Assembly: GCF_000721705.1 (NCBI RefSeq) | Contig: NZ_JOJL01000015.1 | Location: 1-64,000 of the forward strand | DNA length: 64,000 nucleotides | Direction: 5' to 3' | Source: Actinoplanes subtropicus | GTDB taxonomy: Bacteria > Actinomycetota > Actinomycetes > Mycobacteriales > Micromonosporaceae | Shown: positions 33,586 to 44,818 of the stretch, one piece after another | How positions within the stretch are numbered: position 1 is the stretch's first letter | How the letters are laid out: the number at the start of each line of letters is the position of its first letter | The notes under the pieces: model-generated | Database searches by the model: none | What the model was told of the DNA's origin: nothing | The model's input: only the letters and a program-made list of their open reading frames with translations | Program-made: the position numbers and the translations under genes

Positions 33586-35642
33586 TGGACGGTCCCGGGC
33601 GTGCCGTTCAGCGCTCCGGCGACCGACATGATCACTTGCAGGAACGCGAAGAGGAAGCCCAGAGCCCCCAGCGCGATCGCCCACGTCGAGGCGCCGGTGT
33701 GCTGGGTGCGCCGGGCCCGGACCCCGAAGTAGATCGCTGCCGGGCCGACCACGAAACCGGCGAAGGGCACGCAGAGCGCGACGACCCCGCAGAGCACGCC
33801 GACCGGCACGCTGAGGCTGTCCATGCTGGCTCGCCGCCGGGCCTGCTCGGCCGCCTCGGCCGCGATCCGCGCGCGTTCGGCCTGGGCGATCTGGTCGTTG
33901 GTCTGCTGCGCGGCGATCGGCGCGGCCACCATCAGGACCGCGTGTTGGGCCGCCTCGTACTGCGGATCCACCTGCTCGCCGGTCAGCGCGAGGAACCACG
34001 GCTGGCGGCGAGCCTGAACGTTCTGGGTCGCCCGCCAAGCCGGTTCGGCGAACGCCGCCTGCTGTCCCTCGTACGCCGCGACGAGCAGCTGCAGCCGCAG
34101 CGACTGCAAATCGTTCGGATTCGCTTGTACGTTGACCTGCCGGAGCTTCAGGGTCGCGGTCTCGACGCAGCGATGCCAGCGGTCGTCGAACATGGCGTAC
34201 CCGGCGCAGCCCGGTGCGTCGTCGCAGATGGTGAGGATGCCGTCCGCGTAGAGCTGATCGATCAGCTGGCGGGCGCCGGCGTCGTTGGCGGTGGCCTGCC
34301 GGATCAGCTCGCGCAGGTGCTCGTCGTCCAGCCGGTGGCCGTTGAACTCCGGGGGAGCGTCCGGATCGAGTGCCATGATGACCTGCATCAGGCCACGTTC
34401 GGGGCGCTCGTCGACGCCGTTGTCGAGCGCCTGAACCGCCGCCGTACGGTGGTGTTTGGTCATCCAGTCCTTGAGCGCGAGGTACTGCGGGGCCTTGAGC
34501 TGCCGCCCGGCCAGCAGGCGACGGCCTTCGCCCCAGTTCTGGCGCAGTGCGGCCGCCAGCCGCACCGGGTCGTTGTAGCCGACGCCGCCGAAGACGAAGA
34601 TCGCGGTACTCGCCGGGGCCGCGCCGGTCCGGGCGGGCTCCGGCTCGGCCACCGGGGGCTTGCCGCCGTCCCGCCACAGCTTGATCTGCTCCGGTCCCCA
34701 GCGCTTCTCGGGCGCCCGGGTGAGCAGGCCACGCAGCAGCAGCCGCCAGTGTTCGTCCGCGACCTCGGAGACGTCGATGTCCCGGCTGATCAGGAACGCG
34801 GTGATCATCCGATCGTCCTGCCAGGTGCCGTCCGGCCGCTGGAACGGGTTCAGCCCGGTCAGCAGCTCGAGCAGGATGATGCCGAGGGACCACCAGTCGA
34901 CCGAGCGGGACGCCTGCCCGCTGATCGCCTCCGGCGGCGCGTACGCCGACGTCCGCGAGGTGGTGCCCATCTGGTGGGTGGCCAGGATGAACTTGGTCAG
35001 CCCGAAGTCGGCCAGCACCAGGTCGAGCGGCTGCATGGAGCGGACCAGCACGTTGCCCGGCTTGATGTCGCGGTGCACCATGCCCATCGAGTTCGCGTAC
35101 GTGACGGCGGCGGCGAGCTGGTCGAAGATGTCCATGACCTGCGCGGACGGCCACGGCGCCGGGTACCGGCGGATCATGTCCTCCAGCGAGCCGTCGCGGG
35201 CGTACTCGAGGATCTCCCAGACGTAGCCGTCGCCGCGGCCGTATTCCAGCAGCCCGATCAGGTGCCGGCGATCGGCGGCCCGCAGGCGCCGGAGCTTGTC
35301 CTCGTCGAGCGGGAGATCCTGGCGGCGGTAGAGCCGGACGACGCACTGCTGCCCGCTGTCGCGGTCGTTCACCAGCACCAGGTCCGCCTCGCCGCCGGCG
35401 CCGAGCTCCCGGTCGACGACGAATCGCTGGGCCAGCGCCGGCGGCAGGTTGACCCGGACGAAACGGTCGCCGTCGGTCCGCGGCGCGGGTACGACGGCAT
35501 CGCGGGTCGTGCCGGGAGCGCCGTCGCGGGTGGTGCCCGGGGCGCCGTCCCGCACCGTGCCCGGGACCGAGGCGACGCCGCGGGGGATCTCCGGGACCGG
35601 GTCGCGTCTGGTGCCGGGGGCCGGGGGCCGGTTGTCGCTCAT
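33582..35642 (-). CDS. Membrane-anchored Ser/Thr kinase, atypical (Arg for Lys)
   Basis: A 686-residue kinase-like protein. The N-terminal 50 residues carry an 8-residue repeat (RDGAPGTT). The kinase domain has the loop GAGGEADLVL, but the beta-3 lysine position is Arg (VVRLYR, about residue 103). HRDIKPGN (about 190-197) and DFG (about 212-214) are intact. A central region of about 280 residues follows, then two membrane segments near the C-terminus. Start ATG 35642 overlaps the PP2C stop by 4 bp, and the 3' end overlaps the ATPase start. The partner phosphatase is adjacent. It may be weakly active or a pseudokinase. Confidence 0.85.
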   Translation of the reverse strand: MSDNRPPAPGTRRDPVPEIPRGVASVPGTVRDGAPGTTRDGAPGTTRDAVVPAPRTDGDRFVRVNLPPALAQRFVVDRELGAGGEADLVLVNDRDSGQQCVVRLYRRQDLPLDEDKLRRLRAADRRHLIGLLEYGRGDGYVWEILEYARDGSLEDMIRRYPAPWPSAQVMDIFDQLAAAVTYANSMGMVHRDIKPGNVLVRSMQPLDLVLADFGLTKFILATHQMGTTSRTSAYAPPEAISGQASRSVDWWSLGIILLELLTGLNPFQRPDGTWQDDRMITAFLISRDIDVSEVADEHWRLLLRGLLTRAPEKRWGPEQIKLWRDGGKPPVAEPEPARTGAAPASTAIFVFGGVGYNDPVRLAAALRQNWGEGRRLLAGRQLKAPQYLALKDWMTKHHRTAAVQALDNGVDERPERGLMQVIMALDPDAPPEFNGHRLDDEHLRELIRQATANDAGARQLIDQLYADGILTICDDAPGCAGYAMFDDRWHRCVETATLKLRQVNVQANPNDLQSLRLQLLVAAYEGQQAAFAEPAWRATQNVQARRQPWFLALTGEQVDPQYEAAQHAVLMVAAPIAAQQTNDQIAQAERARIAAEAAEQARRRASMDSLSVPVGVLCGVVALCVPFAGFVVGPAAIYFGVRARRTQHTGASTWAIALGALGFLFAFLQVIMSVAGALNGTPGTVQ

Positions 35643-36388
35643 CGGTCCTCCACCCCCACCGTCGCCAGCACGATCGACACGTTGTCGTGCGCGCCCGCGT
35701 CCAGCGTGGCCCGCAGCAGCCCCTCGACCGCGGCCACCGGATCCGCCTCCCGGGCCAGCTCCTCGATGTGTTCCGGGGCCAGCTCGTCGGTGAGGCCGTC
35801 GCTGCACAACAGGAATCGGTCGCCCGGCCGGACCTCGCTCTCGTGGACATGCGGCTCCACCTCACCCCGGTCGGACCGGCCGCCGAGGGTCTGCGTCACC
35901 ACGGTCGCGATGGTGGCCTGGCCCGCCTCCGGCGCCGGCGAGTCGTCGGTGGACAGCTGTACGAGGTGGCCGTCGCGCAGCAGGAAGCACCGGCTGTCGC
36001 CGACGTTCACGCAGATCATCCGGTCGCCGGCGACGACCAGGACGACGATCGCCGACCCCATTCCGGTCCAGGCCCGATGGTGCGCCATCTCCTCGTACAC
36101 CGCGTCGTTCGCCGCCCGCACCGCCTTGACCACGGCGGCGGAGTCGTGGAAGAGCGGTGCGGCGTCGCCGATCGTCGCGGCCGCCACCCGACTGGCCCGG
36201 CCGCCCTCGGCGTGACCGCCGAGACCGTCGGCGACCAGGCAGGTCACCGGGCGTACGGAATCGACCGTGAACCGGACCGGCTGGCCCTCGACGACGCCGG
36301 ACTGGAATCCGGCGACCGACACGGTGTCCTCGTTGTGCCCACGCTCGCGGCCCCGATGGGTCACCGCGACCACATCCATGCATCTCAC
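35639..36388 (-). CDS. PP2C family Ser/Thr phosphatase
   Basis: A 249-residue metal-dependent phosphatase. The motifs run in order: HNEDTVSV (about residues 18-25), VADGLGGHAEG (about 52-62), GDSRCFLL, CSDGLTDEL and HDNVSIVLA. All probable Mn/Mg ligand Asp residues are present. It has no membrane segment. Its stop overlaps the kinase start and its start overlaps the FHA gene stop, so a kinase-phosphatase-FHA signalling set is strongly implied. Confidence 0.93.
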   Translation of the reverse strand: MRCMDVVAVTHRGRERGHNEDTVSVAGFQSGVVEGQPVRFTVDSVRPVTCLVADGLGGHAEGGRASRVAAATIGDAAPLFHDSAAVVKAVRAANDAVYEEMAHHRAWTGMGSAIVVLVVAGDRMICVNVGDSRCFLLRDGHLVQLSTDDSPAPEAGQATIATVVTQTLGGRSDRGEVEPHVHESEVRPGDRFLLCSDGLTDELAPEHIEELAREADPVAAVEGLLRATLDAGAHDNVSIVLATVGVEDR

Positions 36389-36948
36389 GCTGACTCTCCT
36401 GTCACAGTTGCCTCCAGCCGGGCGGCGAAGCGCACCCGGTCGCCGGTCCTGAGGGGAGTGGCCCTACCGGCGGGCACCCGTTCGTCGTTGACGAAGGTGC
36501 CGTTCATCGAGTCCAGGTCGGTCACCGTCAGAGTGGTGCCGTCGCTGCGAATCTCGGCATGCCGCCGGGAGACGTTGCCGTACTGCCCGGCGTCGATCCG
36601 ACCGGCGATCGGTGACTGTTCGCGGCCGACAATGAGCGGCCGGTCCGGCGGCACCGGGACGGGACCCCACTCGAACCGCAGCGTGGTGGCGGCGGTCCGT
36701 CCCGGTAGACCGCAGTGCCGGCATCCGGCGGCGGGCGGCCGGCCGTCGTGCACGCAGTCCGGGTCGCCGCACGCCGACGGGCCGGCCGCCGGTGGGATCG
36801 AAGCGGGTGCGGCGGCCGGAACCTCGGCCGGTGGCTCGACCGGTTCGGGCGCCGGCTTCGGCACCGGGGTGAGGAAGCACGACGAGCAGTACTGCACGCC
36901 GGCCGGGATGTCGGCCTTGCAGCCCGGGCACATCATTTGCTGCGCCAT
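36385..36948 (-). CDS. Zinc-ribbon and FHA domain protein
   Basis: A 187-residue adaptor. The N-terminus has a CPGCKAD-x-CSSC zinc-ribbon-like knuckle, with further Cys/His pairs around 63-82 (CGDPDC and CRHC). The FHA domain (about 95-185) has the phosphothreonine-binding marks VGREQSP, SRRHAEI and NGTFVNDERV. It would bind a phosphothreonine made by the operon kinase. It overlaps PP2C by 4 bp and the radical-SAM gene by 16 bp. Confidence 0.9.
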   Translation of the reverse strand: MAQQMMCPGCKADIPAGVQYCSSCFLTPVPKPAPEPVEPPAEVPAAAPASIPPAAGPSACGDPDCVHDGRPPAAGCRHCGLPGRTAATTLRFEWGPVPVPPDRPLIVGREQSPIAGRIDAGQYGNVSRRHAEIRSDGTTLTVTDLDSMNGTFVNDERVPAGRATPLRTGDRVRFAARLEATVTGESA

Positions 36949-37579
36949 GACGCCTCCGCATAGCCCAGGCCGCGACGAGCCATCGCCGCCTCCAGCGCGG
37001 CCAGATCGCCGGGCGCCGGTACGCCGATGTGGTAGATCCGGTCACCGTCGCTGCCCAGCTGCATCCGGGTCTGCCCGGCGGGCCGGTCGACCTCGGCGTC
37101 GTACCGCTCGTGACCGAGTGGCGTCAGCGGGATCAGCTCCTGGTTGGCGGAGCCGCGCCATTTGTTGCCGGGCGCCTCGGCGGCCACGAACGGTCCGGGT
37201 ATCACCGCGTCCAGCCGCGCGAGCTGCTCGCCGAATCGGGCTCGCAGCGCCGCCATGCTGCGCCCGCTGTAGGCGAGCAGGTCGATCGGCCGGTCGCGGG
37301 TCGCGCGCCAGGCGTGCAGCGCGCCGAGCAACGCCAGCAGTGCCGCGGGCTGGTCGAACGGTTCGCCGCCGCTGATGGTGACCCCGTCGACGTCGTCCGG
37401 CAGGCCGGCGAGCCAGTCGGCCACGGCCGCCACCTCGACCTCGGTGGCCGGATCGGCGGCCCAGGTATCGCGGGACACGCATCCCGCGCAACCGATTCCG
37501 CAGCCCTGAACCCACAGCCCGGCGCGGCGGCCGTACCCGAGGACGACGACCGGATAGTGGACCCGGTTGATCCGGATTC

Positions 37580-37583
<4 letters not shown>
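36933..37583 (-). CDS. Radical-SAM 4Fe-4S protein (activase-like)
   Basis: A 216-residue short radical-SAM protein. The cluster cysteines are C28, C32 and C35 (CGIGCAGC), and the SAM motif GGEPFDQ lies about residues 95-101. This short form resembles activating enzymes such as NrdG, which make a glycyl radical on a partner, and small radical-SAM partners of unknown systems. No glycyl-radical enzyme is near. Its ATG at 37583 overlaps the AAA+ stop by 4 bp. Its presence in a kinase/phosphatase/FHA operon is the odd feature. Confidence 0.85.
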
Positions 37584-39423
<1,840 letters not shown>

Positions 39424-39427
<4 letters not shown>

Positions 39428-40683
39428 CGGGGGAGCTCCCGTTCACGCCGGTGGAGCTCGGAGCGGCGCCGGTCACCGCGGCGGCGCCGGTCGAACGGGA
39501 ACCGGGCCGGATCGACGGGTTGTACCTGGGCTTCGCCCTCCTCGCTGCGGTGGGTGGTGGTGACCCGCAGGCCGCGCGCGGACAGGGCCGGAAGGAGCTG
39601 GTCGACGGCCGAGCACCACTGGTGTTCGACCGCGGCCAGGTCGGTCTCCTCCGCGTCGGCCGGAGCGATCATGTTGAAGTAGTAGGCGTTCTCGTCGCCG
39701 CGACTGCGGACCCGGACGGCCAGCTCGTCCCAGCCGTTTCGGTGCAGATGCGCCAGCCCGTCGCGGCCGAGCGCGACTTCGAAGTCCTCCTCGACCGCGC
39801 AGCCGATCTCCTGGAGCGACTCGCGCAGCGCCTGCCGCGTGTAGTCCCGGACCAGCGGAGCCAGCGTCGCCGTGATCGCGGTGTCGACCGCGCGGGCCAG
39901 GCCGTCCAGGTCCGGTTCGGGCTCGACCGCGGCGGCCAGGATCTTCGCCATGGCCTCGTCGATCGCCGCTCCGCTGAATCCGGCGAGCCGGCCGGCCAAC
40001 TCGCGCAGGGCGGTCCGGCGCCGGTGTGCCTGCTGGTTGGCCTGGTGGACCGAGTACCGCAGGTCGTCGAGCAGCCGGAGCTGGCTCGTCTCGGTGCGGG
40101 CCAGGAGCGCGTCGGCGGCCCGTCGCTGCAGGGCCGCCGCCAGTGGGGGCGGCACGCCGCCGTCCAGCCGGGACAGCACCCGTTCGAGGGATTCGGCCAC
40201 CTGCCGGCTGGGCGTCGGTGCGGCGGCCTGCTCGGGCCGGCCCGGGGTCGGCGTCGGCTTGGGCAGCCGCGCCAGCACGGAAGCGACGTCGGCCATGATC
40301 CGGCCGGCCCGGGCCGCGGCCATTTCCGTACGGAACCGCGCATCGGCCGCGGCCAGCATCACGTCGACCTGGCCGGCCCAGGCCTCGGCCCCGTCCAGGT
40401 CGGCGCCGACCGAGGGCACCTCACCCAGAGCCGGGACGGCCGTGATCCGCTCCCCGAACTCCGCTCGCCCGCGCTCGATCTGATCACGCAGCAGGCCGTG
40501 TTCGGCAACGGCACGTGCCAGCCGATCCGCGGCCGCCCATCTGCGGGACTGGCGCTCGGCCAACCGGTCGCCGGCCGCGCCGGCCAGCGCTCCGACCCCT
40601 CGCGCGGCCAGGAATCCGGCACCGGCGGCCAGGCCGACGGCCAGTACCGGCAGCGCGAACACCACACCGACTTCTGCACTCAC
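39424..40683 (-). CDS. Membrane-anchored helical protein, first gene of the operon
   Basis: A 419-residue protein with one N-terminal membrane segment (about residues 6-28, FALPVLAVGLAAGAGFLAAR) and a long helical, Ala/Arg-rich body likely to form coiled coils, followed by a small globular region with YYFNMIAPADAEE. The C-terminus is strongly basic. I do not recognise it. As first gene it may anchor the system to the membrane or be its substrate. It ends with an ATGA overlap into the AAA+ gene. Confidence 0.7.
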
Positions 40684-40715
40684 GGTTCGATCACCCCTGC
40701 GGTAGTCGAGCAGGA

Positions 40716-40736
40716 CTGTCCTTGTCTGACGGACAG
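40716..40736. promoter_or_regulatory. Inverted repeat upstream of the seven-gene operon
   Basis: CTGTCC (40716-40721) and GGACAG (40731-40736) form a perfect 6-bp inverted repeat with a 9-bp centre, 33 bp upstream of the first gene's start codon. It is the only dyad noticed in the 111-bp gap and a candidate operator. No regulator gene is in the operon. Confidence 0.45.
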
Positions 40737-40794
40737 AACCTTTCGCCGTCGCAGCACGCGGAGAAAGTTCGCGCAGAAGTGACCGAACGAGGGA

Positions 40795-42078
40795 CTAGGC
40801 GACCCGGAGGGCCTCGGCGCGGGCGCGCAGGAACCGCCGTTCCGCGTCGTTTCCGGCCTGGTCGGCGGCCAGGTCGTAGGCGTACGCGGCCTCGGCCCCG
40901 CGGCCCAACCGGCGCAGCAGGTCGGCCCGGACCACCTGGCGCACGTGGTGCTGGTCGAGACCGGTCAAGCCGTCGACTATCGCCAGCGCGGGCGCCGGCC
41001 CGTGCACCTCGGCGAGCGCCACCGCTCGATGCAGGGCGACGATCGGGGTCGGCGTCAGGGCGGCCAAGTGGTCGTACAGGATCAGGATCTGCCGCCAATC
41101 GGTCGCATCCGCCCGGGAAGCGTCGGCGTGCACCGCATTGATCGCGGCCTGGACCTGATACGGCCCGGGCTGGTTGCGTCGTAGGCAGGCGCGCAGCAGC
41201 GCCTGGCCCTCGCCGATCAGCGCGCGGTCCCACAGCGAGCGGTCCTGATCGGAAAGCAGCACCGGGTCGCCGGCCGGGGTGGTGCGGGCCGGGCGGCGGG
41301 CCTCGATCAGGAGCATCAGCGCGAGCAGGCCGCGGGCCTCCGGTTCGTCCGGCATCAACCGCACGAGGGTACGGGTCAACCGGATCGCCTCGGCGGTGAG
41401 ATCGGGTCGCGTGAGGTTGTCGCCGGCGCCCGCCGCGTACCCCTCGTTGAAGATCAGGTAAAGGACGGCCAGGACCGCACCGAGGCGGACCGGCAGGTCC
41501 GCGTCGCGCGGCACGCGATAGGGAATGCCGGCGTCGCGGATCTTGCCCTTGGCGCGGGAGATCCGCTGCGCCATGGTCGCCTCGGTGGTCAGGAACGCTC
41601 GCGCGATCTCGCCGGTGGACAGGCCGCCGAGCAGGCGCAGGGTGAGCGCGACGCGGGCGGCGGGGCCGAGCGCCGGATGACAGCACGTGAAGATCAGTCG
41701 GAGCATGTCGTCGCCCCATTCGGTGGTATCCGAGACGTCCGGCCCGTCCGATCCAGAAACGCCGGACTCGATCGCCGACGATCCGAACGCGGCCTCGACC
41801 CCCGGCCGGGCCGACTCGCGCCGCAACCGATCGATCGCCCGGTTGCGCGCCGTGGTGATGATCCAGCCGGCCGGGCTGGGCGGGATGCCCCCTTCCGGCC
41901 AGCGCCGGACGGCCGCGACGAACGCCTCCTGCACCGCCTCCTCGGCCACGTCGAGGTCGCCGAGGTAGCGGGTCAGGACGGCGACGGCGCGGCCGTACTC
42001 GGCCCGGAAGATCCGCTCGATCGCGGCGGCGTCCCGCGGATCCGCCCGATCGGCCGCTTCCGCGGGCATCTCGGTCAC
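40795..42078 (-). CDS. ECF42-type sigma factor with C-terminal TPR-like domain
   Basis: A 427-residue sigma factor. Region 2 ([20 protein letters not shown] and [18 protein letters not shown]) and region 4 ([20 protein letters not shown] and [12 protein letters not shown]) are followed by a long helical domain. This form is the ECF42 group, which is known to sit beside a YCII/DGPF-domain gene, as here. It needs no anti-sigma factor in that group. The GTG at 42078 overlaps the YCII stop; ATG 42069 is the alternative. Confidence 0.92.
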   Translation of the reverse strand: MTEMPAEAADRADPRDAAAIERIFRAEYGRAVAVLTRYLGDLDVAEEAVQEAFVAAVRRWPEGGIPPSPAGWIITTARNRAIDRLRRESARPGVEAAFGSSAIESGVSGSDGPDVSDTTEWGDDMLRLIFTCCHPALGPAARVALTLRLLGGLSTGEIARAFLTTEATMAQRISRAKGKIRDAGIPYRVPRDADLPVRLGAVLAVLYLIFNEGYAAGAGDNLTRPDLTAEAIRLTRTLVRLMPDEPEARGLLALMLLIEARRPARTTPAGDPVLLSDQDRSLWDRALIGEGQALLRACLRRNQPGPYQVQAAINAVHADASRADATDWRQILILYDHLAALTPTPIVALHRAVALAEVHGPAPALAIVDGLTGLDQHHVRQVVRADLLRRLGRGAEAAYAYDLAADQAGNDAERRFLRARAEALRVA

Positions 42079-42407
42079 ACCGCCGGCCGGACCTCGATGG
42101 CGAGCGGCGGCCGCAGGATCGCCGACATCCGCCGCCCCCACTCCAGGGCCGCGTCCAGATCGGGCACGTTGATCACGGTGAAGCCGCCGAGGTGCTCCTT
42201 GCCCTCGGCGAACGGCCCATCCGTCATCACCTGGTCGCGCAGCACGGTCGCGGTGCTGGCCGGGTGCAGCCCGAGCGCGAAGACCCACACGCCGGCGGCG
42301 CGCATCTCCTCGTTGAGCCTCCCCAGGTCCGCCATGATCGGGTCGAGGACCTCGGGCGGCGGCGGGTCGCCGTCGGGCTGGTAGACGCTGAGCAGGTATT
42401 GCCTCAT
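42075..42407 (-). CDS. YCII/DGPF domain protein
   Basis: A 110-residue YCII-fold protein with the family marks MRQYLLSVY at the start and [20 protein letters not shown] in the middle. It is the usual operon partner of ECF42 sigma factors. AAAGGAGC lies upstream of ATG 42407, which I prefer to the frame's earlier start. It overlaps the sigma gene by 4 bp. Confidence 0.92.
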   Translation of the reverse strand: MRQYLLSVYQPDGDPPPPEVLDPIMADLGRLNEEMRAAGVWVFALGLHPASTATVLRDQVMTDGPFAEGKEHLGGFTVINVPDLDAALEWGRRMSAILRPPLAIEVRPAV

Positions 42408-42472
42408 CGGGTGGCTCCTTTCGAGTGCTCTCATCGTCTACACGATCGGATCCGAGCGTTTTCGACAGACCG

Positions 42473-42844
42473 TCAGCTCATCATCTCCGCGAGCGCCGCG
42501 TGGTGGTGATAGTCGCGCGTCTCCACGATCAGGCCGTCGCGCACCCGCAGCACTTGAATGTTCGGGAGCACCCGGTCGCCGACGGCATAGTCGAACTCGG
42601 CCACGATCAGTTCCGGATCGGTCGTCTCGTAGACCCGCACGTCCCGCGGCCGAAGGCTGATCTGACCATCGAAGCGCGCGAAGTGCTCACGGACCTGTTC
42701 GCGGCCGTGGATCCGGACCGCGGCCGGCATCATGAACGGGATCGTGACGTCGGCGTTCTCGTCGTACAGCAGGTGCAGCCCGGACCAGTCGCCGCTGCCG
42801 ATCCCGTCGCTGAGCCGCTGGAAAACTTCCCTGGGTGTGCTCAT
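42473..42844 (-). CDS. SnoaL-like (NTF2 fold) protein
   Basis: A 123-residue cone-shaped NTF2/SnoaL-fold protein: [31 protein letters not shown], read in part, then [12 protein letters not shown] and a strand-rich end. Members are polyketide cyclases, isomerases or small ligand-binding proteins. GGGGAG precedes ATG 42844. It faces a TetR gene across an 18-bp palindrome, so that regulator probably controls it. Confidence 0.85.
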   Translation of the reverse strand: MSTPREVFQRLSDGIGSGDWSGLHLLYDENADVTIPFMMPAAVRIHGREQVREHFARFDGQISLRPRDVRVYETTDPELIVAEFDYAVGDRVLPNIQVLRVRDGLIVETRDYHHHAALAEMMS

Positions 42845-42891
42845 GGCTTCTCCCCTGGTTAAATAGGAGCCCTCACTCCGCTTCCGAATAT

Positions 42892-42909
42892 ACGGAGTAC
42901 GTACTCCGT
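42892..42909. promoter_or_regulatory. 18-bp perfect palindrome, TetR operator
   Basis: ACGGAGTACGTACTCCGT is a perfect 18-bp palindrome in the 83-bp gap between the SnoaL and TetR genes, 18 bp before the TetR start. Its size and place suit a TetR dimer blocking both promoters. Confidence 0.75.
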
Positions 42910-42927
42910 TTACCACCCGGGATTCGC

Positions 42928-43515
42928 ATGACCCTGCGCGCCGACGCCCGCCGCAACCGCGCCCGCATCCTCGAAGCCGCCGAGAAGGTGCTGGTCGAGC
43001 GGGGTACGACGGTGTCCACCGAGGAGATCGCACGGGCCGCCGGGGTCGGCATCGGCACGCTCTTCCGCCACTTCCCGACCAAGGAGGAGCTGATCCAGGG
43101 CGTCTTCGTGGGCCGCCTGCACCGGCTCGCCGACGACGCTTTCCGACTCGCGGAAAGTTCCGACCCGGGGAAAGCCCTCACTTCTTTCCTGCGGCAGGCG
43201 GTCGCGCAGGGCGAGGTCAAGAACGCGCTCGCGGCGATGCTCACGTCCGCGGGCGTCGACCTGCACGAGGCCGCCGGCGAGGCGCAGCAGGAGGTCCGGC
43301 GCGCACTGGGCACGCTGCTGCACAGCGCTCAGGAGACCGGCGCGGTGCGCCGGGACCTCGAGGTGGCCGATCTGATCGGTTTGCTGGCGGGCACGTCGAG
43401 GGCGATCGAGTACGCGGGATCGGACGTGACCGCACGCGATCGGATCCTCGCGGTGATCCTCGACGGCCTGCGCCCGCCGGACGGTCAGCGCACCTCGAAC
43501 TCCAGCAGGGAGTAG
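42928..43515 (+). CDS. TetR family transcriptional regulator
   Basis: A 195-residue TetR protein. The helix-turn-helix reads VSTEEIARAAGVGIGTLFRHF (about residues 29-49). The C-terminal domain looks like the SbtR-type or similar helix bundle. The start at 42928 (MTLRADARRNR) is the conserved one; the frame is open further upstream. It overlaps the convergent discoidin gene by 31 bp. Confidence 0.92.
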   Translation: MTLRADARRNRARILEAAEKVLVERGTTVSTEEIARAAGVGIGTLFRHFPTKEELIQGVFVGRLHRLADDAFRLAESSDPGKALTSFLRQAVAQGEVKNALAAMLTSAGVDLHEAAGEAQQEVRRALGTLLHSAQETGAVRRDLEVADLIGLLAGTSRAIEYAGSDVTARDRILAVILDGLRPPDGQRTSNSSRE

Positions 43516-44477
43516 CCGTACTGGGTGCTGCGCTGGGTTCCATACATGCGCACGTACCGGGCCGCGGTCGGGCGGATCGGGATGTCACGTACGCCGGCAC
43601 TGCCCTTGGCCGTGCGGTAGACGGTCGTCCAGTGCTTGGCGTCGAGCGAGACGTCGACGTGGTAGCTCTTCGCGTACGCGTTCTGCCAGTCGAGCTTGAT
43701 GTCGGTCACCGACCAGACGTCGGCCAGGTCGACCCGGATCCACTGTGGATCGGAGAAGCCGCTGCTCCACCGCGTGGTGAGGTTGCCGTCGACGGCGGCC
43801 GCGGCCGGGAAGCCGGGCTGCTCGTCGCTCAGGCTCTCGGCCTTCTTGTGCAGGGCAAGATTGACTTTGCCCGGATTCGGCCGACCGGGCGGCCCGGCAG
43901 GCAGCGACGGCGGGAGCGAAGCGGGAAGCGAGAGCGAGGCCGAGGCGCCCGCGGTGGGAGCCGATGCGATCGGCGCCGCCGCACTGAGCGACGGCGCGGA
44001 CGAGGGCGCCGGGTCGCCGGCGAGACCGGTATCGGCCGGCTGCGGGTCGGGGGTCTCGCCGGCGCTCGGATCGACCGTCGCGACGCGATGATCGACGGGG
44101 AACGGGTTCCCGCGCATCGCCACGTAGGCCGCACCGCCGCCGGCCGCGAGGAGGACGATCACGAACGGCACCAGCCAGAGCCGACGCTTGCGCCGCTTCG
44201 GCGGCTCGACCGGCGAGCCGCCGAAATGCCCGCCTCCGCCCGGCGGCTGAGCGGCATCGCCGCGCGCGTCCGGACCGGGCCCGCCTGTCCCGACGAGGCG
44301 CCAGCTCCCGGTGATCTCGCCCGGCACCCGGGGCGACCCGTCCGGCGCCTGGCCCGGGCGCGGCGAGGACGCGAACACGGCGCGTAACGAGGCGGCCCGC
44401 TCGGCGGCGGCGCGCTCGGCGGCCGTGCGCTGGTTGGGTACGTCAGCCGGATCGGTCGGCGTGCCTTCCACCAACAT
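43485..44477 (-). CDS. Membrane protein with C-terminal discoidin (F5/8 type C) domain
   Basis: A roughly 330-residue protein: a low-complexity cytoplasmic part, a basic KRRKRRLW stretch, one membrane segment (VPFVIVLLAAGGGAAYVAM), a Ser/Pro-rich outer linker, and a C-terminal discoidin domain of about 135 residues (NLALHKKAESLSDEQPGFPA; RWSSGFSDPQWIRVDL). Such domains bind sugars on surfaces. Start is uncertain: ATG 44477 follows GAGGAG directly, a GTG two codons later has better spacing, and ATG 44531 is also open. Confidence 0.75.
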   Translation of the reverse strand: MLVEGTPTDPADVPNQRTAAERAAAERAASLRAVFASSPRPGQAPDGSPRVPGEITGSWRLVGTGGPGPDARGDAAQPPGGGGHFGGSPVEPPKRRKRRLWLVPFVIVLLAAGGGAAYVAMRGNPFPVDHRVATVDPSAGETPDPQPADTGLAGDPAPSSAPSLSAAAPIASAPTAGASASLSLPASLPPSLPAGPPGRPNPGKVNLALHKKAESLSDEQPGFPAAAAVDGNLTTRWSSGFSDPQWIRVDLADVWSVTDIKLDWQNAYAKSYHVDVSLDAKHWTTVYRTAKGSAGVRDIPIRPTAARYVRMYGTQRSTQYGYSLLEFEVR

Positions 44478-44618
44478 CTCCTCAGCAGCGGCGGTATCGG
44501 ACGGGCCGTAGCTTAGCGATCTTCCTGACATCGATGCATCTCGCGGTGCCGCGTGGCGGAAAATGGTCACCCAAGCGCCGCCGCGATCACTCGGCGTAGT
44601 CGCGTCCCACCACAGAGG

Positions 44619-44783
44619 TCAGCGGACGAACAGCAGGAACAGGGCCGCCCACGTACACCCGATCAGGAAGAGCACCACCGGGAACTCATCGGCCAGGACC
44701 GCCGGCGCCGGGCGTCCCGGGTCGTCGGCGGGGGCCAGGTCATCGGCGGCCGGCACACCGAGCGCGTGACCGAGCAGGAGCAC
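44619..44783 (-). CDS. Possible small two-segment membrane protein
   Basis: A frame just downstream of the multi-pass gene encodes a hydrophobic start (VALLVVLLLGHALG), an Asp/Pro linker and a second membrane segment (VVLFLIGCTWAALFLLFV). The only usual start is a GTG at 44783 with a weak ribosome site; the frame is open back into the previous gene. The clear membrane pattern argues for a real gene, but the start is doubtful. Confidence 0.35.
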   Translation of the reverse strand: MLLLGHALGVPAADDLAPADDPGRPAPAVLADEFPVVLFLIGCTWAALFLLFVR

Positions 44784-44818
44784 GACCAGCAGCGCGACCC
44801 GGCGAGACCGACGCAGCG

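Noticed and set aside
32047..35865. Single giant frame of 1272 residues covering ATPase, kinase and upstream
   Set aside because: Only its last 512 residues match a protein family; the rest is the shifted reading of the kinase gene, which has its own intact motifs in another frame.
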